This document shows, piece by piece, positions 41,013 to 50,813 of a DNA stretch of 61,900 nucleotides (the first letter of the stretch is position 1; every line of letters starts with the position of its first letter). The DNA lies in the NCBI GenBank assembly GCA_019654215.1, contig BPDI01000015.1, positions 1 through 61,900 on the forward strand, in the 5' to 3' direction. The position numbers and the translations under genes were made by a program. This DNA is from Gammaproteobacteria bacterium. GTDB taxonomy: Bacteria > Pseudomonadota > Gammaproteobacteria > Pseudomonadales > Pseudohongiellaceae. The notes under the pieces are model-generated. The model searched no databases, was not told the DNA's origin, and saw nothing but the letters and a program-made list of their open reading frames with translations.

Positions 41013-42410
41013 TCACTTCTCTGGCGGATACCAATAAGTAATCGTCACGTCTTCGATGCGGCGCCATCGGTTTCCACGAAAACGGGGTCGAAAGATCATC
41101 ATTTTCAGAGCGTCTTGCGCATCTACTTTGGCCTGAACAGTATCTGGTACTGATGATTCTGCATCAGGTGTTCTCGTCTCACCACGGGACTGGATCGTAA
41201 AGCGCAGATCAGCTCGGTGTAACTCAATCTCTAGATCCAACAAAACTTCCGGGGGCGCCGGTTTAGCGGCATTTAAGAGAGATTCATTCCATGCTATAAA
41301 ATTTCCAAGGTGCACAACGGGATCATTGTCCTCTTCGCCGCGTATGTAGCGATAACCTGCAGCGTCTTGGGCGGCAATCGCGTCTTCCATAGTGAAATAA
41401 TACTCAGTTACTGGAAGAACAATGGGCCGAGAAAAGAAATCGGCAATTTCCTGCTGGCTTTTTCCTGCTTCGCCAAACAGCTCCATTGCTTCCCGATATG
41501 ATCTCTGTGCTAAACCAATTCCCAACAACATTCGAAAATCGCCCTCATAGACTGCTGCCATAGCATCAGCTTCAATATCATTGGATTGCTGAATAATCTC
41601 ACGAATGTCTTTTACTATTTCATAGCCTTGTCTTAGATAGTCCGTAGGTTGTATCGCTTCCATTTCAAAGATGTCATCGTGAGCATTTGCACCGAGTTCA
41701 TCATGGGAAAACAAATAAGTAAGTAGATGATATTTCTCTATTGCGACTTTATAGAAATAAGGGATTATCTCTTCATTTTCTTCACCTAACTCATCCTCCG
41801 CTATTTGCATCATGTCATCCAGGATTGCCCGGGAGATGCGAAAGTGATTTATACGATCGATCTTTTCACCAAGGTTCAAGGCAGTGAAATGCCAATGACG
41901 TAACTGATCCATCGCCTGCAGTTTTTGCATGGTTGTTGATTCTGGATTCTGCAAATAGACAAATTGAATGTTTTCAAAATTGTTAGTAGCCGCCTCAAGA
42001 TCATTCATACGCACATTGTTAATGATCTGATCTTCTATAACTGGAATCTGACTAAAAGTATCGGGTCCTTCAGTAACACGCAGAAGCTGTGACTGGCGAC
42101 TGAGAATCGTATTCGCCTCAACTAGGTTTCCAGTTTCAGTATAAAGCTCAGAGAGGATGTTCAATGGTTCAATCAATGACCGATCCAAAGGGCCGAATTC
42201 AGTTTCCAGTTCTGTTATCTGTTTCAGATAAAGTTCGATCTGTTCGGATTGCCGAATGCTCTGAACTACAGACGAATCAGTTTCTTCAGCAGCTTGCACT
42301 GAAAAGGTAATACTTAAAAAGAGTACGATTGAAAGGTAACGGAAAGGCGGTAAGGGCTCATCTACGATGTTTGTAGTTAATGCGAGAACTATTGCTAACC
42401 ATGTTCTCAT
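41013..42410 (-). CDS. Exported helical-repeat protein of unknown function
   Basis: A 465-residue protein I cannot name. A hydrophobic signal-like segment (YLSIVLFLSITFSVQA) lies near residues 25-40, so the listed start may be about 20 residues too early. The mature part is almost entirely helical, with pairs such as LYTETGNLVEANTILSRQSQ and YREAMELFGEAGKSQQEI that look like TPR units. The last 90 residues turn beta-rich (EIELHRADLRFTIQSRGETRTP, WRRIEDVTITYWYPPEK). A periplasmic scaffold is a reasonable guess only. The gene is intact. Confidence 0.6.
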   Translation of the reverse strand: MRTWLAIVLALTTNIVDEPLPPFRYLSIVLFLSITFSVQAAEETDSSVVQSIRQSEQIELYLKQITELETEFGPLDRSLIEPLNILSELYTETGNLVEANTILSRQSQLLRVTEGPDTFSQIPVIEDQIINNVRMNDLEAATNNFENIQFVYLQNPESTTMQKLQAMDQLRHWHFTALNLGEKIDRINHFRISRAILDDMMQIAEDELGEENEEIIPYFYKVAIEKYHLLTYLFSHDELGANAHDDIFEMEAIQPTDYLRQGYEIVKDIREIIQQSNDIEADAMAAVYEGDFRMLLGIGLAQRSYREAMELFGEAGKSQQEIADFFSRPIVLPVTEYYFTMEDAIAAQDAAGYRYIRGEEDNDPVVHLGNFIAWNESLLNAAKPAPPEVLLDLEIELHRADLRFTIQSRGETRTPDAESSVPDTVQAKVDAQDALKMMIFRPRFRGNRWRRIEDVTITYWYPPEK

Positions 42411-42506
42411 GAGCCACTACCTTTGAGAAACCAGAGTTGGTTTTAAGAATGACCGAGCTTTGTGGACTAGCTTCGCCGGATGGTTAATCCGGCAAAGCAT
42501 AACTGT

Positions 42507-42968
42507 TTATTTCAGATTTGAGTAATCAGTCGTACTCATCATATAAGCTTCAATCGAGAGAGGAACTGGATACTTTGCTAGCAATGCCTCCCAGGCTGGG
42601 TCAGCCGCAAATGCTGTCCATACTTCCTGACGGTGAGCTCGATCACGGTAGGCTAACATCCAGACCAAAGTGTTTGGATCATCTAAACGCTGCCACACTG
42701 CAACAACCTCAGCACCATGTTTCTCAAAGATCGCAACTTCTTCTTCACGAAAACGCTGATGAAGATTGTCGATACCTCCCGAACCATCGTCTGCGGCTGG
42801 CTCGGCCGTATACATGCGCAACTCGAAGCAACGCGCATTAGGATCTACATTATTGGAAAGCTCTTCCGAAAGATCTCCTGCAGGTCCACAAGGTTGCGGA
42901 GCTTCACCGGCATTAGCAAAACTTACTAACCCAACGCTTAGGAGTAATGCAATTGCAATTCTTTTCAT
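42507..42968 (-). CDS. Exported NIPSNAP-family protein
   Basis: A 153-residue secreted protein: signal peptide ending near SFANAGEA, then CFELRMYTAEP, LHQRFREEEVAIFEKHGAEVVAVWQ and LVWMLAYRDRAHRQEVWTAF, the signature strands and helix of the NIPSNAP ferredoxin-like fold. Its catalytic role is unknown; the fold is related to the ABM monooxygenase group, of which a member lies at 43907. A GGAG ribosome site is 7 nt before the ATG. It is the gene after the methyltransferase-like protein on the same strand. Confidence 0.88.
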   Translation of the reverse strand: MKRIAIALLLSVGLVSFANAGEAPQPCGPAGDLSEELSNNVDPNARCFELRMYTAEPAADDGSGGIDNLHQRFREEEVAIFEKHGAEVVAVWQRLDDPNTLVWMLAYRDRAHRQEVWTAFAADPAWEALLAKYPVPLSIEAYMMSTTDYSNLK

Positions 42969-43022
42969 TTTTAATCTCCATGAAAGTTTTTGATTTGGTT
43001 TTAAATTTCTAATTTGATATCT

Positions 43023-43781
43023 CTACTTTTGATAGAGCAATACGAACTTATCGGTGCGACCCTGGATAGAAGGATCGAAAACTCCAACATCCAGCGGGTC
43101 ATTTTCGTTGCTGTGAAGATTGGAACTACGTAATAGGGTTAGTCCAGCACCTTCCGCCAACTCAAAAATATGACCTTCATAAATTCTATGGAGACTACCA
43201 CCTATATCAGTACCAGAATCAGAAGCCGCGTTATGATCAATTGTCAGAAATACTCCCCCTGGTTTCAGTACTCGAGCAATTTCTACAAATGTATCTTCTG
43301 GATCACCAAGGTTTTCACCACCGGGACTGAACCATAGCTCATGAGGGCCCAAAATCCAGGTAACCATATCGATAGAGTTATCTTCGGCGTCCAACTCGTC
43401 GAAATTTACTAAGGAAGAGCCCACGTTAGTGAGACGGTTATTAGCCAGGCGTGCATCTGCTTCTTCGCTGAAAAAGCTATTAATAGCGGGCGGATTTTGT
43501 CTTATTACACGGCCATTTGATCCGACTGCACGAGACAGAATTTCAGTGTAATAACCGCCCCCGGCTTCCATCTCTAGAATGGTCATTCCTTCTTCTATTC
43601 CTGCAAATGCCAGGACTTCGAGAGGCATTCGGCTCGAATCACGGGCCGCATCTTCAGCTGGCCTGGAAGGAGAGTTCAGTGCGTTCTGCACTATTTCTGC
43701 GGAAGTCTGGGCTTGTGCCACTGCACTTGCTAGTACCAAGCTTGAAATAGCCCATGTAAACGAGATTTTTCTAAACATCAT
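43023..43781 (-). CDS. Exported methyltransferase-like protein (class I SAM fold)
   Basis: About 252 residues. The ATG at 43781 has GGAG 9 nt upstream and starts a signal peptide ending near AVAQAQTS. The mature protein shows a Rossmann-like SAM fold: motif I is MTILEMEAGGGYYTEILSRAVG, then NFDELDAEDNSIDMVTWILGPHEL and ARVLKPGGVFLTIDHNA. It resembles the 'predicted methyltransferase' group that carries signal peptides. SAM is not expected in the periplasm, so methyl transfer there is doubtful. It is upstream of the NIPSNAP gene by 54 nt. Confidence 0.8.
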   Translation of the reverse strand: MMFRKISFTWAISSLVLASAVAQAQTSAEIVQNALNSPSRPAEDAARDSSRMPLEVLAFAGIEEGMTILEMEAGGGYYTEILSRAVGSNGRVIRQNPPAINSFFSEEADARLANNRLTNVGSSLVNFDELDAEDNSIDMVTWILGPHELWFSPGGENLGDPEDTFVEIARVLKPGGVFLTIDHNAASDSGTDIGGSLHRIYEGHIFELAEGAGLTLLRSSNLHSNENDPLDVGVFDPSIQGRTDKFVLLYQK

Positions 43782-43906
43782 TACGGAATACTCCTGCCTT
43801 ATTGGCTCTACTCTAGCTAAAAACGAGAAACACACAGTTTCGCATCAAAGAATAGCGAGTTTATAGGAAAATCATGATGAAAAGCAGTAAGACTGCCTAT
43901 TAACTA

Positions 43907-44197
43907 TTAAGGCCAAACCATGTCTGAAAGATGCGGGACCCGCTCGACCAGGGGAATCACTTTGGGGATATAAAGCTCGGTAAAGGCCTTTGCTTCTTTG
44001 TGCTGAGCAAGATCAACTGCCGTTTGCCACCGCTCAACCAGCATAAATTGTTGTCGATCTGCCTGGGAGTGATAGACCTCAAAACGCTCACAACCAGGTT
44101 CTTCTCTAGACAATCGAGCTTGTTCGGCCAGCAGTTCTCTCACTGTGTCAACATCATCGGTATTCTTAACAGTCAGCAATACGTTGTTGTAAATCAT
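43907..44197 (-). CDS. Antibiotic biosynthesis monooxygenase (ABM)-family protein
   Basis: A 96-residue ferredoxin-like protein. It reads LLAEQARLSREEPGCERFEVYHS, FMLVERWQTAVDLAQHKEAKAF, the usual ABM arrangement with the EPGC turn and the ERW strand. Members oxidise quinols or anthrones without a cofactor, or degrade heme. It has no signal peptide. It may be first in a minus-strand unit with the methyltransferase-like and NIPSNAP genes, although 125 nt separate it from the next start. Confidence 0.87.
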   Translation of the reverse strand: MIYNNVLLTVKNTDDVDTVRELLAEQARLSREEPGCERFEVYHSQADRQQFMLVERWQTAVDLAQHKEAKAFTELYIPKVIPLVERVPHLSDMVWP

Positions 44198-44335
44198 TCT
44201 TAGCCCTTGTTTTCTGTCCCATTAAATAATGAAACAGAGTACCCCATGCCACAATTTCCAACAATTTACGCTCGCTTCTTTGAGGGATTAGGAATAAAGG
44301 ATAGAATCGGCCCCTGATTTTAAAACGAGACTGAG

Positions 44336-45490
44336 ATGTTCAGACGCCTTAAAAATTGTCATAACGTTGATGACTTGAGACTGCTCGCCAAACAGCGGCT
44401 ACCTGGTCCTATCTTTCATTACATTGATGGTGCGGCAGATGATGAAGTCACTTATCGACGCAATACCAGTGCTTTTGACGATTGTGATCTAGTACCGAAT
44501 GTATTAGCGGGCGTCGAAAACATCGATATGTCAGTTACAGTGTTGGGACAGAAATTGGACATGCCAATTTTTTGTTCGCCAACTGCACTGCAAAGACTGT
44601 TTCATCACGACGGCGAAAGAGCAGTAGCTAAAGCAGCAGAAAAATATGGCACTATGTTTGGTGTTTCTGCATTAGGTACAGTCTCTTTAAGTGAAATCGG
44701 TGAAACTATTTCAACACCGAAACTCTTTCAATTCTATTTTCATAAAGACCGTGGTCTTAACGACGCTATGGTAGAAAGAGCGCAAGAAGCAGGATTTAAT
44801 GCGCTGGCATTAACAGTAGATACTATTACTGGCGGTAATCGAGAAAGAGATCTCTATACCGGATTTACTTCTCCCCCCAAGTTAACTCTGCGCAGTTTAA
44901 TGAGCTTTGCTGTACATCCGGGTTGGGCGCTTAATTACTTTTTTCGTGAAAAGTTTGAACTCGCTGAACTAAAAGACTTTATACAAAAAGGTTCAAATAT
45001 TGCGATTTCAATCGGCGACTACTTCGCTGAAATGTTGGATCAGTCTATGAATTGGGCTGATGCAGAACAACTGCGGGCGAAGTGGAGTGGACCTTTTTGT
45101 TTAAAAGGTATTATGAGCGTGGCGGATGCACAGAAGGCTGTGGATATCGGAGCTGATGCAATCATGGTTTCCAATCATGGCGGAAGACAGCTAGACGGTT
45201 CCCGTTCTCCATTCGATCAAATCAGTGAAATCAGCGATGCTGTCGGCGATAAGGTTGATGTTATTCTCGATGGTGGAGTCCGCCGCGGAACCCATGTTCT
45301 AAAAGCAATCGCTGCAGGAGCAAAAGCTTGTTCCGGTGGTCGCATGTATCTTTATTCTCTCGCCGCGGCTGGTCAGCCAGGCGTAGAAAAAGCACTCGGT
45401 AACCTACGCACGGAAATCGAAAGGGACATGAAGTTACTGGGTGTTACGAATATTTCTCAAATTAATCGAACAATGTTGCGGTATCGTTAA
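44336..45490 (+). CDS. FMN-dependent alpha-hydroxy acid dehydrogenase (LldD-like)
   Basis: A 384-residue FMN enzyme oxidising an L-2-hydroxy acid such as lactate. It begins with NVDDLRLLAKQRLPGPIFHYIDGAADDE, and carries the catalytic-His motif SNHGGRQLDGS and VILDGGVRRGTHVLKAIAAGA. Unlike the gene at 7123, it has no Tat signal and no CxxCH; its variable loop has the hydrophobic stretch FAVHPGWALNYFFREK, which may bind the inner membrane as in LldD. It should feed electrons to the quinone pool. Upstream is the divergent ABM gene, and a small anchored protein follows 41 nt downstream. Confidence 0.92.
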   Translation: MFRRLKNCHNVDDLRLLAKQRLPGPIFHYIDGAADDEVTYRRNTSAFDDCDLVPNVLAGVENIDMSVTVLGQKLDMPIFCSPTALQRLFHHDGERAVAKAAEKYGTMFGVSALGTVSLSEIGETISTPKLFQFYFHKDRGLNDAMVERAQEAGFNALALTVDTITGGNRERDLYTGFTSPPKLTLRSLMSFAVHPGWALNYFFREKFELAELKDFIQKGSNIAISIGDYFAEMLDQSMNWADAEQLRAKWSGPFCLKGIMSVADAQKAVDIGADAIMVSNHGGRQLDGSRSPFDQISEISDAVGDKVDVILDGGVRRGTHVLKAIAAGAKACSGGRMYLYSLAAAGQPGVEKALGNLRTEIERDMKLLGVTNISQINRTMLRYR

Positions 45491-45531
45491 ACTTAATCAA
45501 TTTCTCTGCTCTTCGAACTGGGAGAAGCTGA

Positions 45532-46068
45532 ATGAAAGCGACAATAAAGTGGTTTGGAATTTCGTTAGCAACCCTGGGGTTAGGCGCAGGGTTGTTTTTC
45601 GTTTACATGCGACTGCATGATGGCCCCATCGAGTTCTGGCCTGGATTTACAATAAGTACAGGTGGGCCTTTTCGTAGTGGTGAGCTGGCTCCTCCTCCCG
45701 ATGATTGGACCTTTCTCAAAGAGCGAGAAGAAATCGAGATGGAAACCCTCAATCTCGGAACCAGTAAAACTATCTGGACAACTGTTGTCGAAGGAAGGTT
45801 ATTTGTAGCAAGTGGTCGCCGTCAGACCTGGTATGGTCAGTTATGGAAACAATGGCCTCAGCGGGTAGTAGACGATGACAGAATAATTCTTCGAGTTGAT
45901 GACACGCTCTATGAGCAACGCCTCATTCCAATTACTGAAGGTGAAATCATTCTGCCAGTATTACGTGAATCTTGGCGCAAGTATGGACGCGGAGCAGAGC
46001 CCACCTCTGATGCAGCAGTAACCCGAGAATTTACGTGGCTGTTTGAGATTGTGGATCGCGAAACTTAG
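45532..46068 (+). CDS. Membrane-anchored small protein of unknown function
   Basis: 178 residues. A single N-terminal hydrophobic helix (ISLATLGLGAGLFFVYM) precedes a soluble, beta-rich domain: TLNLGTSKTIWTTVVEGRLFVASG, WPQRVVDDDRIILRVDDTLYEQRL. The strand pattern resembles split-barrel nitroreductase or PPOX-like folds, but I cannot assign one firmly. A GGGAGAAG ribosome site precedes the ATG. It follows the hydroxyacid dehydrogenase by 41 nt, so it may be a co-expressed accessory. Its stop abuts that of the convergent PQQ dehydrogenase. Confidence 0.6.
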   Translation: MKATIKWFGISLATLGLGAGLFFVYMRLHDGPIEFWPGFTISTGGPFRSGELAPPPDDWTFLKEREEIEMETLNLGTSKTIWTTVVEGRLFVASGRRQTWYGQLWKQWPQRVVDDDRIILRVDDTLYEQRLIPITEGEIILPVLRESWRKYGRGAEPTSDAAVTREFTWLFEIVDRET

Positions 46069-48418
46069 TTAATCGGTAAGACGAAAAGCGAACACATAAC
46101 CACCTAAAGGATCTTCTGCCTCCGCCTGCAATGGGACGTATCCCGAACCACGAGTGGAATTAAACACAGGGACTACTACGATAAGAGTTTGTTTACCTTG
46201 AGGCGAAAGGTAGGTCATCGGTGTCCCCTGTGCGGTATAAGGAATCGAGTGGTTCCACAATTCCTCGCCATTCATTAAATCAGTAGCTCGAACAGTATTA
46301 TCGAAAGCTCCTGCGCTAAAAATCAGTCCTCCCGCAGTTGTGACAGTACCACCTGTCTGGGGCGTTCCAACTGTTAATGGTAACCCTGTTGGAATATTTA
46401 ACGGTCCGGTTTCTTTTGCAGTGCCGATTGATTTTTGCCAGAGCAATTCCTTAGTTTCTAAATCTACTACGCCAAGCGTGCCATAGGGTGGTTGCATACA
46501 GGGAATATGCAAAGGTGACATAAAGCGTTGCGTATTATGACTGTAAGGAGTTCCGAGTTGACTGCCAATAACACCTTCTGGCAATTGATCTCTCGGCGTA
46601 AGCGTTAATTGATTTGCCATGTAAAGCGGATTAACGATCATCAGATTATTTGCTTCATCAACACTTATTGATCCCCAATTAAATCCTCCGGTTGCGCCAG
46701 GATTTTGCAAAATTGTTCCAACACCAGGAACGGTAAAATGGCCTTCATAACGCATCTTGCGATACTCGATGCGACACCAGAGCTGATCCAAAGGGGTCAT
46801 GCCCCACATTTTGGTTTCATCTAATTGCATGCGCCAAATTGGTAAATCCATGGTGAACGGTTGCGTAGCAGCAACGTAGTCTTCTGGCACACCGCCGGTC
46901 TGTGGAACTTGAAGCTCCTGAATGTCAAATATTGGTTCGCCGTTTTCGCGATTTAGAATAAATACTTCACCACGTTTAGTAGGCTGGATGAGCGCCCTAA
47001 TTTTTTCACCGTTGTCTCCAGGTAAGTCGATAAGGGTTGGTTGCAAAGGGAACATCATAATCCCAGATGTCATGGTGTACGGTTTGATAAGACCAACGCA
47101 CATTGCCCGTAGCACCTTCAATAGCTACAACCGAACTGGCGTATTCATCACTAACTTCCATTCGATAACCGCCGAAATAATCGGGAGTCTCATTGCCAGT
47201 CGGTGCATAAATCAATCCAAGCTCTTCGTCGACACTGAATAGTGACCAAACATTAGGCGTGCCACGGGTATACACTTCACCTCTTAGTGGTTCTCCAGTA
47301 TTTGCTGGGCGACCCATGTCCCAGGCCCAAGCAAATTCACCAGTAATTGCGTTGAAAGCACGCACAACACCTGAAGGGGGACCTACAGATCGATTGTCGA
47401 TAACCCATCCCCCAACCACCGCATTGCCACTTACGATTCCCGGTGGGGAAGTTTGGAAATTAGCAATGCGTGGATCATTACCCATGCCAATAGTCAGATT
47501 GATCTCACCCTGATCACCGAAAAAGGAACAGCGTTCACCGGTTAAAGCATCGACTGCGATTAATCTGGCATCGGTTGTATTAGTTAATATGCGGGCCTGA
47601 CATTCACCATCATATTCCGGAGGAGCTTCATAGTAAGAAACTCCGCGACACCCAGTTGTGAAATAACGTGCCTGCGCCAAGTGTTCTGGATCAATGAGTG
47701 GATCAAATTGCCAGGCTAGTTCTCCACTTTCAGCGTTGAGAGCAACTACACGATTGCCGCCAGTACACATGTAGAGCAGTTCACCAACCATAAGTGGTGT
47801 TGCTTTAAAAGCGCCACCTGCTCCAGTTCGATAAGTCCAGGCAAGTTCAAGATTCCCAACGTTAGAAGAATTGATTTGGTCCAATGGCGAGTAACGCGTG
47901 CCTTTTGCAGAGTTACCATAGCTGGGCCAATCAGTATTGGTGTTTACCGTATTAACACCGCTCGGGGCACCATTTCCTGGACTTCAAATCCAGTTCCTTC
48001 TGCGAAAACATATACAGTTATGACAATTGTTAGAGGAACTGTAGCTTTCGCAATAGACGAACTAAATAATTGCGGTGGGTTACCACCATGAAGATCTCTA
48101 CGAATCCAGGGAGTTAGAAAAGGAATCCCCAATACAGCCCATGGAAGAATTCTTGGCGCTAAGGCCCAAAGATTTGTGCCAGACTCCATAAAGGACCAGG
48201 CAATAGTGAAAAACAATAAAAAACCGAATACATGCAAGCCTTGCGGATCACGCTCCCAAAGTCTCCAGGCAGAATACGCTAGAGCTAGCCCTGCAAAGGA
48301 ATAATAAAATGATCCGCCGAGTAAGATTAACTGCGAGCCACCGAGCAAAAGGGGAAATTGCAATGACACCGAGAAATGCATAAAAAATGCGTGGGAAGTT
48401 TCGACGTCCAGACATCAT
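46069..48418 (-). pseudogene. Membrane-bound PQQ-dependent dehydrogenase, copy 2, three frameshifts
   Basis: About 783 residues, the same architecture as the gene at 37728. The N-terminal membrane domain reads FPLLLGGSQLILLGGSFYYSFAG and onward; the propeller then has TDWPSYGNSAKGTRYSPLDQ, TTGCRGVSYYEAP, TRGTPNVWSLFS, TVHHDIWDYDVPLQPTLIDL and LDQLWCRIEYRKMRYEG. Breaks: an extra A near 48365, a missing C near 47980 and an extra T near 47046. Each correction gives smooth protein. It probably oxidises a sugar or polyol and reduces ubiquinone. It lies 26 nt after the NHL gene at 48445, so the two are likely co-transcribed. Confidence 0.87.
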
Positions 48419-48444
48419 CTAAATCCTGAGAATCAAACCTTAGT

Positions 48445-49549
48445 TTATTGAAGCACCCACTTCTGTAAGCAACCACCAGAAGGACTTAAATCACAGCCAC
48501 TGGTTAAGCCGGCAAATATATTACCGAGATTATCTGCGGCCATTCCTTCCGGGCGAGTGCCAGGAACAAAAAATTGCAGAGAACCATTCACTCGCCCAAT
48601 TCGAATGCCGACCTGAAAGCCAGGATTGCGCGCCATTCTCCCAACACCTTCTGGAGAGATAGCCGGCCCAGGGATCGGCACTCCCGATTCTGAATCCGCA
48701 ACGACTAAAGTTCCATCTTCTAAGACCGTAATGCCACTGGGTCGACCAAAGTGACGCCAATCATCAAGAAAGTTTAAATCCTGATCGAGTATCTGCACCC
48801 GATTGTTAGATCGATCGCCAACAAACACACGACCCTCAGCATCAATTGCCAGAGTATGCGGGCCCATAAATTCTCCAGGCCCTGCTCCCATGCTCCCAAC
48901 AGAACGAACGAACTCGCCATCGGGAGTAACTACTACTAATCGATCACCATCTTGTTGTGCGTTGGAAGGACGAGGCCAGTGGCCATCGGCGATTAATATA
49001 TTACCGTCGGGCATTACCGCACAGGCGGTCGGTCCGATAAAGGTCGTTTCGCTGGCACGAGAAACACCGGCTTCACCAAGACTTAACAAATGCTCGCCCT
49101 CTTGCGAGAACTTGTGGATTTGAAAACCTCTCCTGCAGTGGGAAAGGGTCGTCTCCAAAAGGACCGCTATCACCAGCCCAGAGATTGCCATCATTATCCA
49201 TGCAAAACCCATGGGCCTGGACAATCATGCCATCCCCAAAACTCTTGGTGATCTGTCCATCCGCAGTAATGTAATTAATCGGTGGTTCGGATCTAAACAT
49301 CATCCACAAACCACCGGTATCGTCAGGGATTAATCCAATTGCAGCGCCCCATTCTTGTCCGGGCAATAGAGTTGGCCAGTTTTCTACCAACTCATAGGGA
49401 TTATCCATAGTGCTGGTAGGACGCAGAGAAAGTTCCTGGTTCTTTCGTACTTCATCTTCTGCAGTCTGTGCAGAAATTGAAACAGGAAAAGTAATTGAGA
49501 AAACTAGAAAAGAAACTAGCGGGAATATTTTTAGGAAACGAAGTTTCAT
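48445..49549 (-). CDS. Exported NHL-repeat beta-propeller, copy 1, one frameshift
   Basis: A 368-residue secreted six-bladed propeller. After the signal peptide (VSISAQ), repeats have the NHL form: GLWMMFRSEPPINYI, FCMDNDGNLWAGD, ACAVMPDGNILIADG, LAIDAEGRVFVGDRSNNRVQILD, FGRPSGITVLEDGTLVVAD. The arrangement is like peptidyl-alpha-hydroxyglycine amidating lyases, but no metal site can be confirmed. The frame changes near 49134 in a GG, where one base fewer gives PLQRGFQIHKF. A 12-bp palindrome lies in its upstream region. It is followed 26 nt later by a PQQ dehydrogenase. Confidence 0.82.
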
Positions 49550-49716
49550 TCCTTACTCCTTCTGTTTTTATTATTAAAGTAAATTATTGCGAAACTTAGC
49601 GCTTATCCGAACTTAACGGATTCGTCATGAATTGGTCTTGGTTAACCGATCATAGTTCCACATTCGAACAGAGCGAGACCCATAACATTACAATCGTCTA
49701 TAAGAATAAAATCTAG

Positions 49717-49728
49717 GACAACGTTGTC
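49717..49728. promoter_or_regulatory. Perfect 12-bp palindrome upstream of an NHL gene
   Basis: GACAACGTTGTC is its own reverse complement. It lies 168-179 nt upstream of the NHL ATG at 49549 and 32 nt after the CHEGNY copy 6 stop. A dyad regulator site is possible; no second copy was noted. Confidence 0.25.
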
Positions 49729-49759
49729 GTTGGGGTCGGCATTTAAAAAGCTGGTCTTA

Positions 49760-50770
49760 CTACAATAGTCCTTCTGCCGCTAAGCGCTCTTCGACCCTGG
49801 CGCCGCGCAAGATATTTTCCATACCGTAATTTCCTTCATGACATCCATACTCATAAAGAAGACCAGCAACTTTAGTCATAGAAACTATGGCGGTGAACTT
49901 GTCAGTATAAGTAGATGGATCATCAAGTGTGAACTCATAGTCCACGGTGTATGGTCCAACCCGAGTAAATTTCTCTGTTAATACCTTGTCGTAAGAAGTG
50001 CCAGCTTGACCAAAGCTTGATGACAGACCGTTAAAGTTTTGAGTTACGACAACCAATGTATCGCCATCCCAATAACCACGAGAATCCCCAGTATAGGATC
50101 TAATGTCATCGTGCAGCGAATCCAGCTCCTCTGCAGAGTCATACAAAGGAACAATCCGTGCGTCATGAATCATTTCAGTCATGAGTACAGCTGTATCCTT
50201 ATTCTGGAAGATTTGCAGATTATTATTATAAAGACTCGGAACCATCGGCGGGCCGGCGTTAAAACCGATTATGCAACGCTCCGATAAGCCGCGATCTTCA
50301 GGACCATCAGCGCCAATTCCTCCGGCCGAAATTCTCACCGGACGAGTATCATTAGTAGTGACACCACCATAGACGCCCTGTCGCGCGACTACGCCTTCCT
50401 GCAACTCAGGTACACGACCATCTGTGGGGTAAACGATGTGGGAAGTTCGGACGTTTTCACCAATTCCTGCATTCTCGACCCAGAAATCATTGTACGAACC
50501 ATCAACTCCTTCGATTGGCAATGCAGCATCGGAATTGGCATCCGCAGCGGCACGACGTCTTGCAGCTTCTTCAACCTCTTCCGCGGTTAGAAACTGCCTG
50601 TCGCCAAAACGAGCTGGGCGCTGCATGGGAACATTTGAGGACCAGTTCCACACTCCTTGTAAATCCGGCTGACCCCATTGGGTGCGGGGAACTTCATAGT
50701 CCTGAGCCGCGGCCGCAATTGAGAAAATTGCAGTTACGATGAGTGAAATCAATGAGCTTATTGTTTTCAT
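49760..50770 (-). CDS. Secreted CHEGNY-family protein, copy 6
   Basis: A 336-residue member, intact and closest to copies 3 and 4. The chosen ATG at 50770 gives a signal peptide ending near IAAAAQD; an ATG at 50779 adds three residues. Motifs are VPRTQWGQPDLQGVW, MQRPARFGDRQFLTAEEVEE, SYNDFW, SHIVYPTDGRVPE, SERCIIGFNAGPPM, YNNNLQIFQNKD, MIHDARIVPL, GYWDGDTLVVVTQNFNG and YEYGCHEGNYGMENILRGAR. It is upstream of the NHL-PQQ dehydrogenase pair on the same strand. Confidence 0.75.
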   Translation of the reverse strand: MKTISSLISLIVTAIFSIAAAAQDYEVPRTQWGQPDLQGVWNWSSNVPMQRPARFGDRQFLTAEEVEEAARRRAAADANSDAALPIEGVDGSYNDFWVENAGIGENVRTSHIVYPTDGRVPELQEGVVARQGVYGGVTTNDTRPVRISAGGIGADGPEDRGLSERCIIGFNAGPPMVPSLYNNNLQIFQNKDTAVLMTEMIHDARIVPLYDSAEELDSLHDDIRSYTGDSRGYWDGDTLVVVTQNFNGLSSSFGQAGTSYDKVLTEKFTRVGPYTVDYEFTLDDPSTYTDKFTAIVSMTKVAGLLYEYGCHEGNYGMENILRGARVEERLAAEGLL

Positions 50771-50813
50771 GAAATGCACCGTGATTCTAAAAATTCAGTG
50801 TCGACACAATAGC

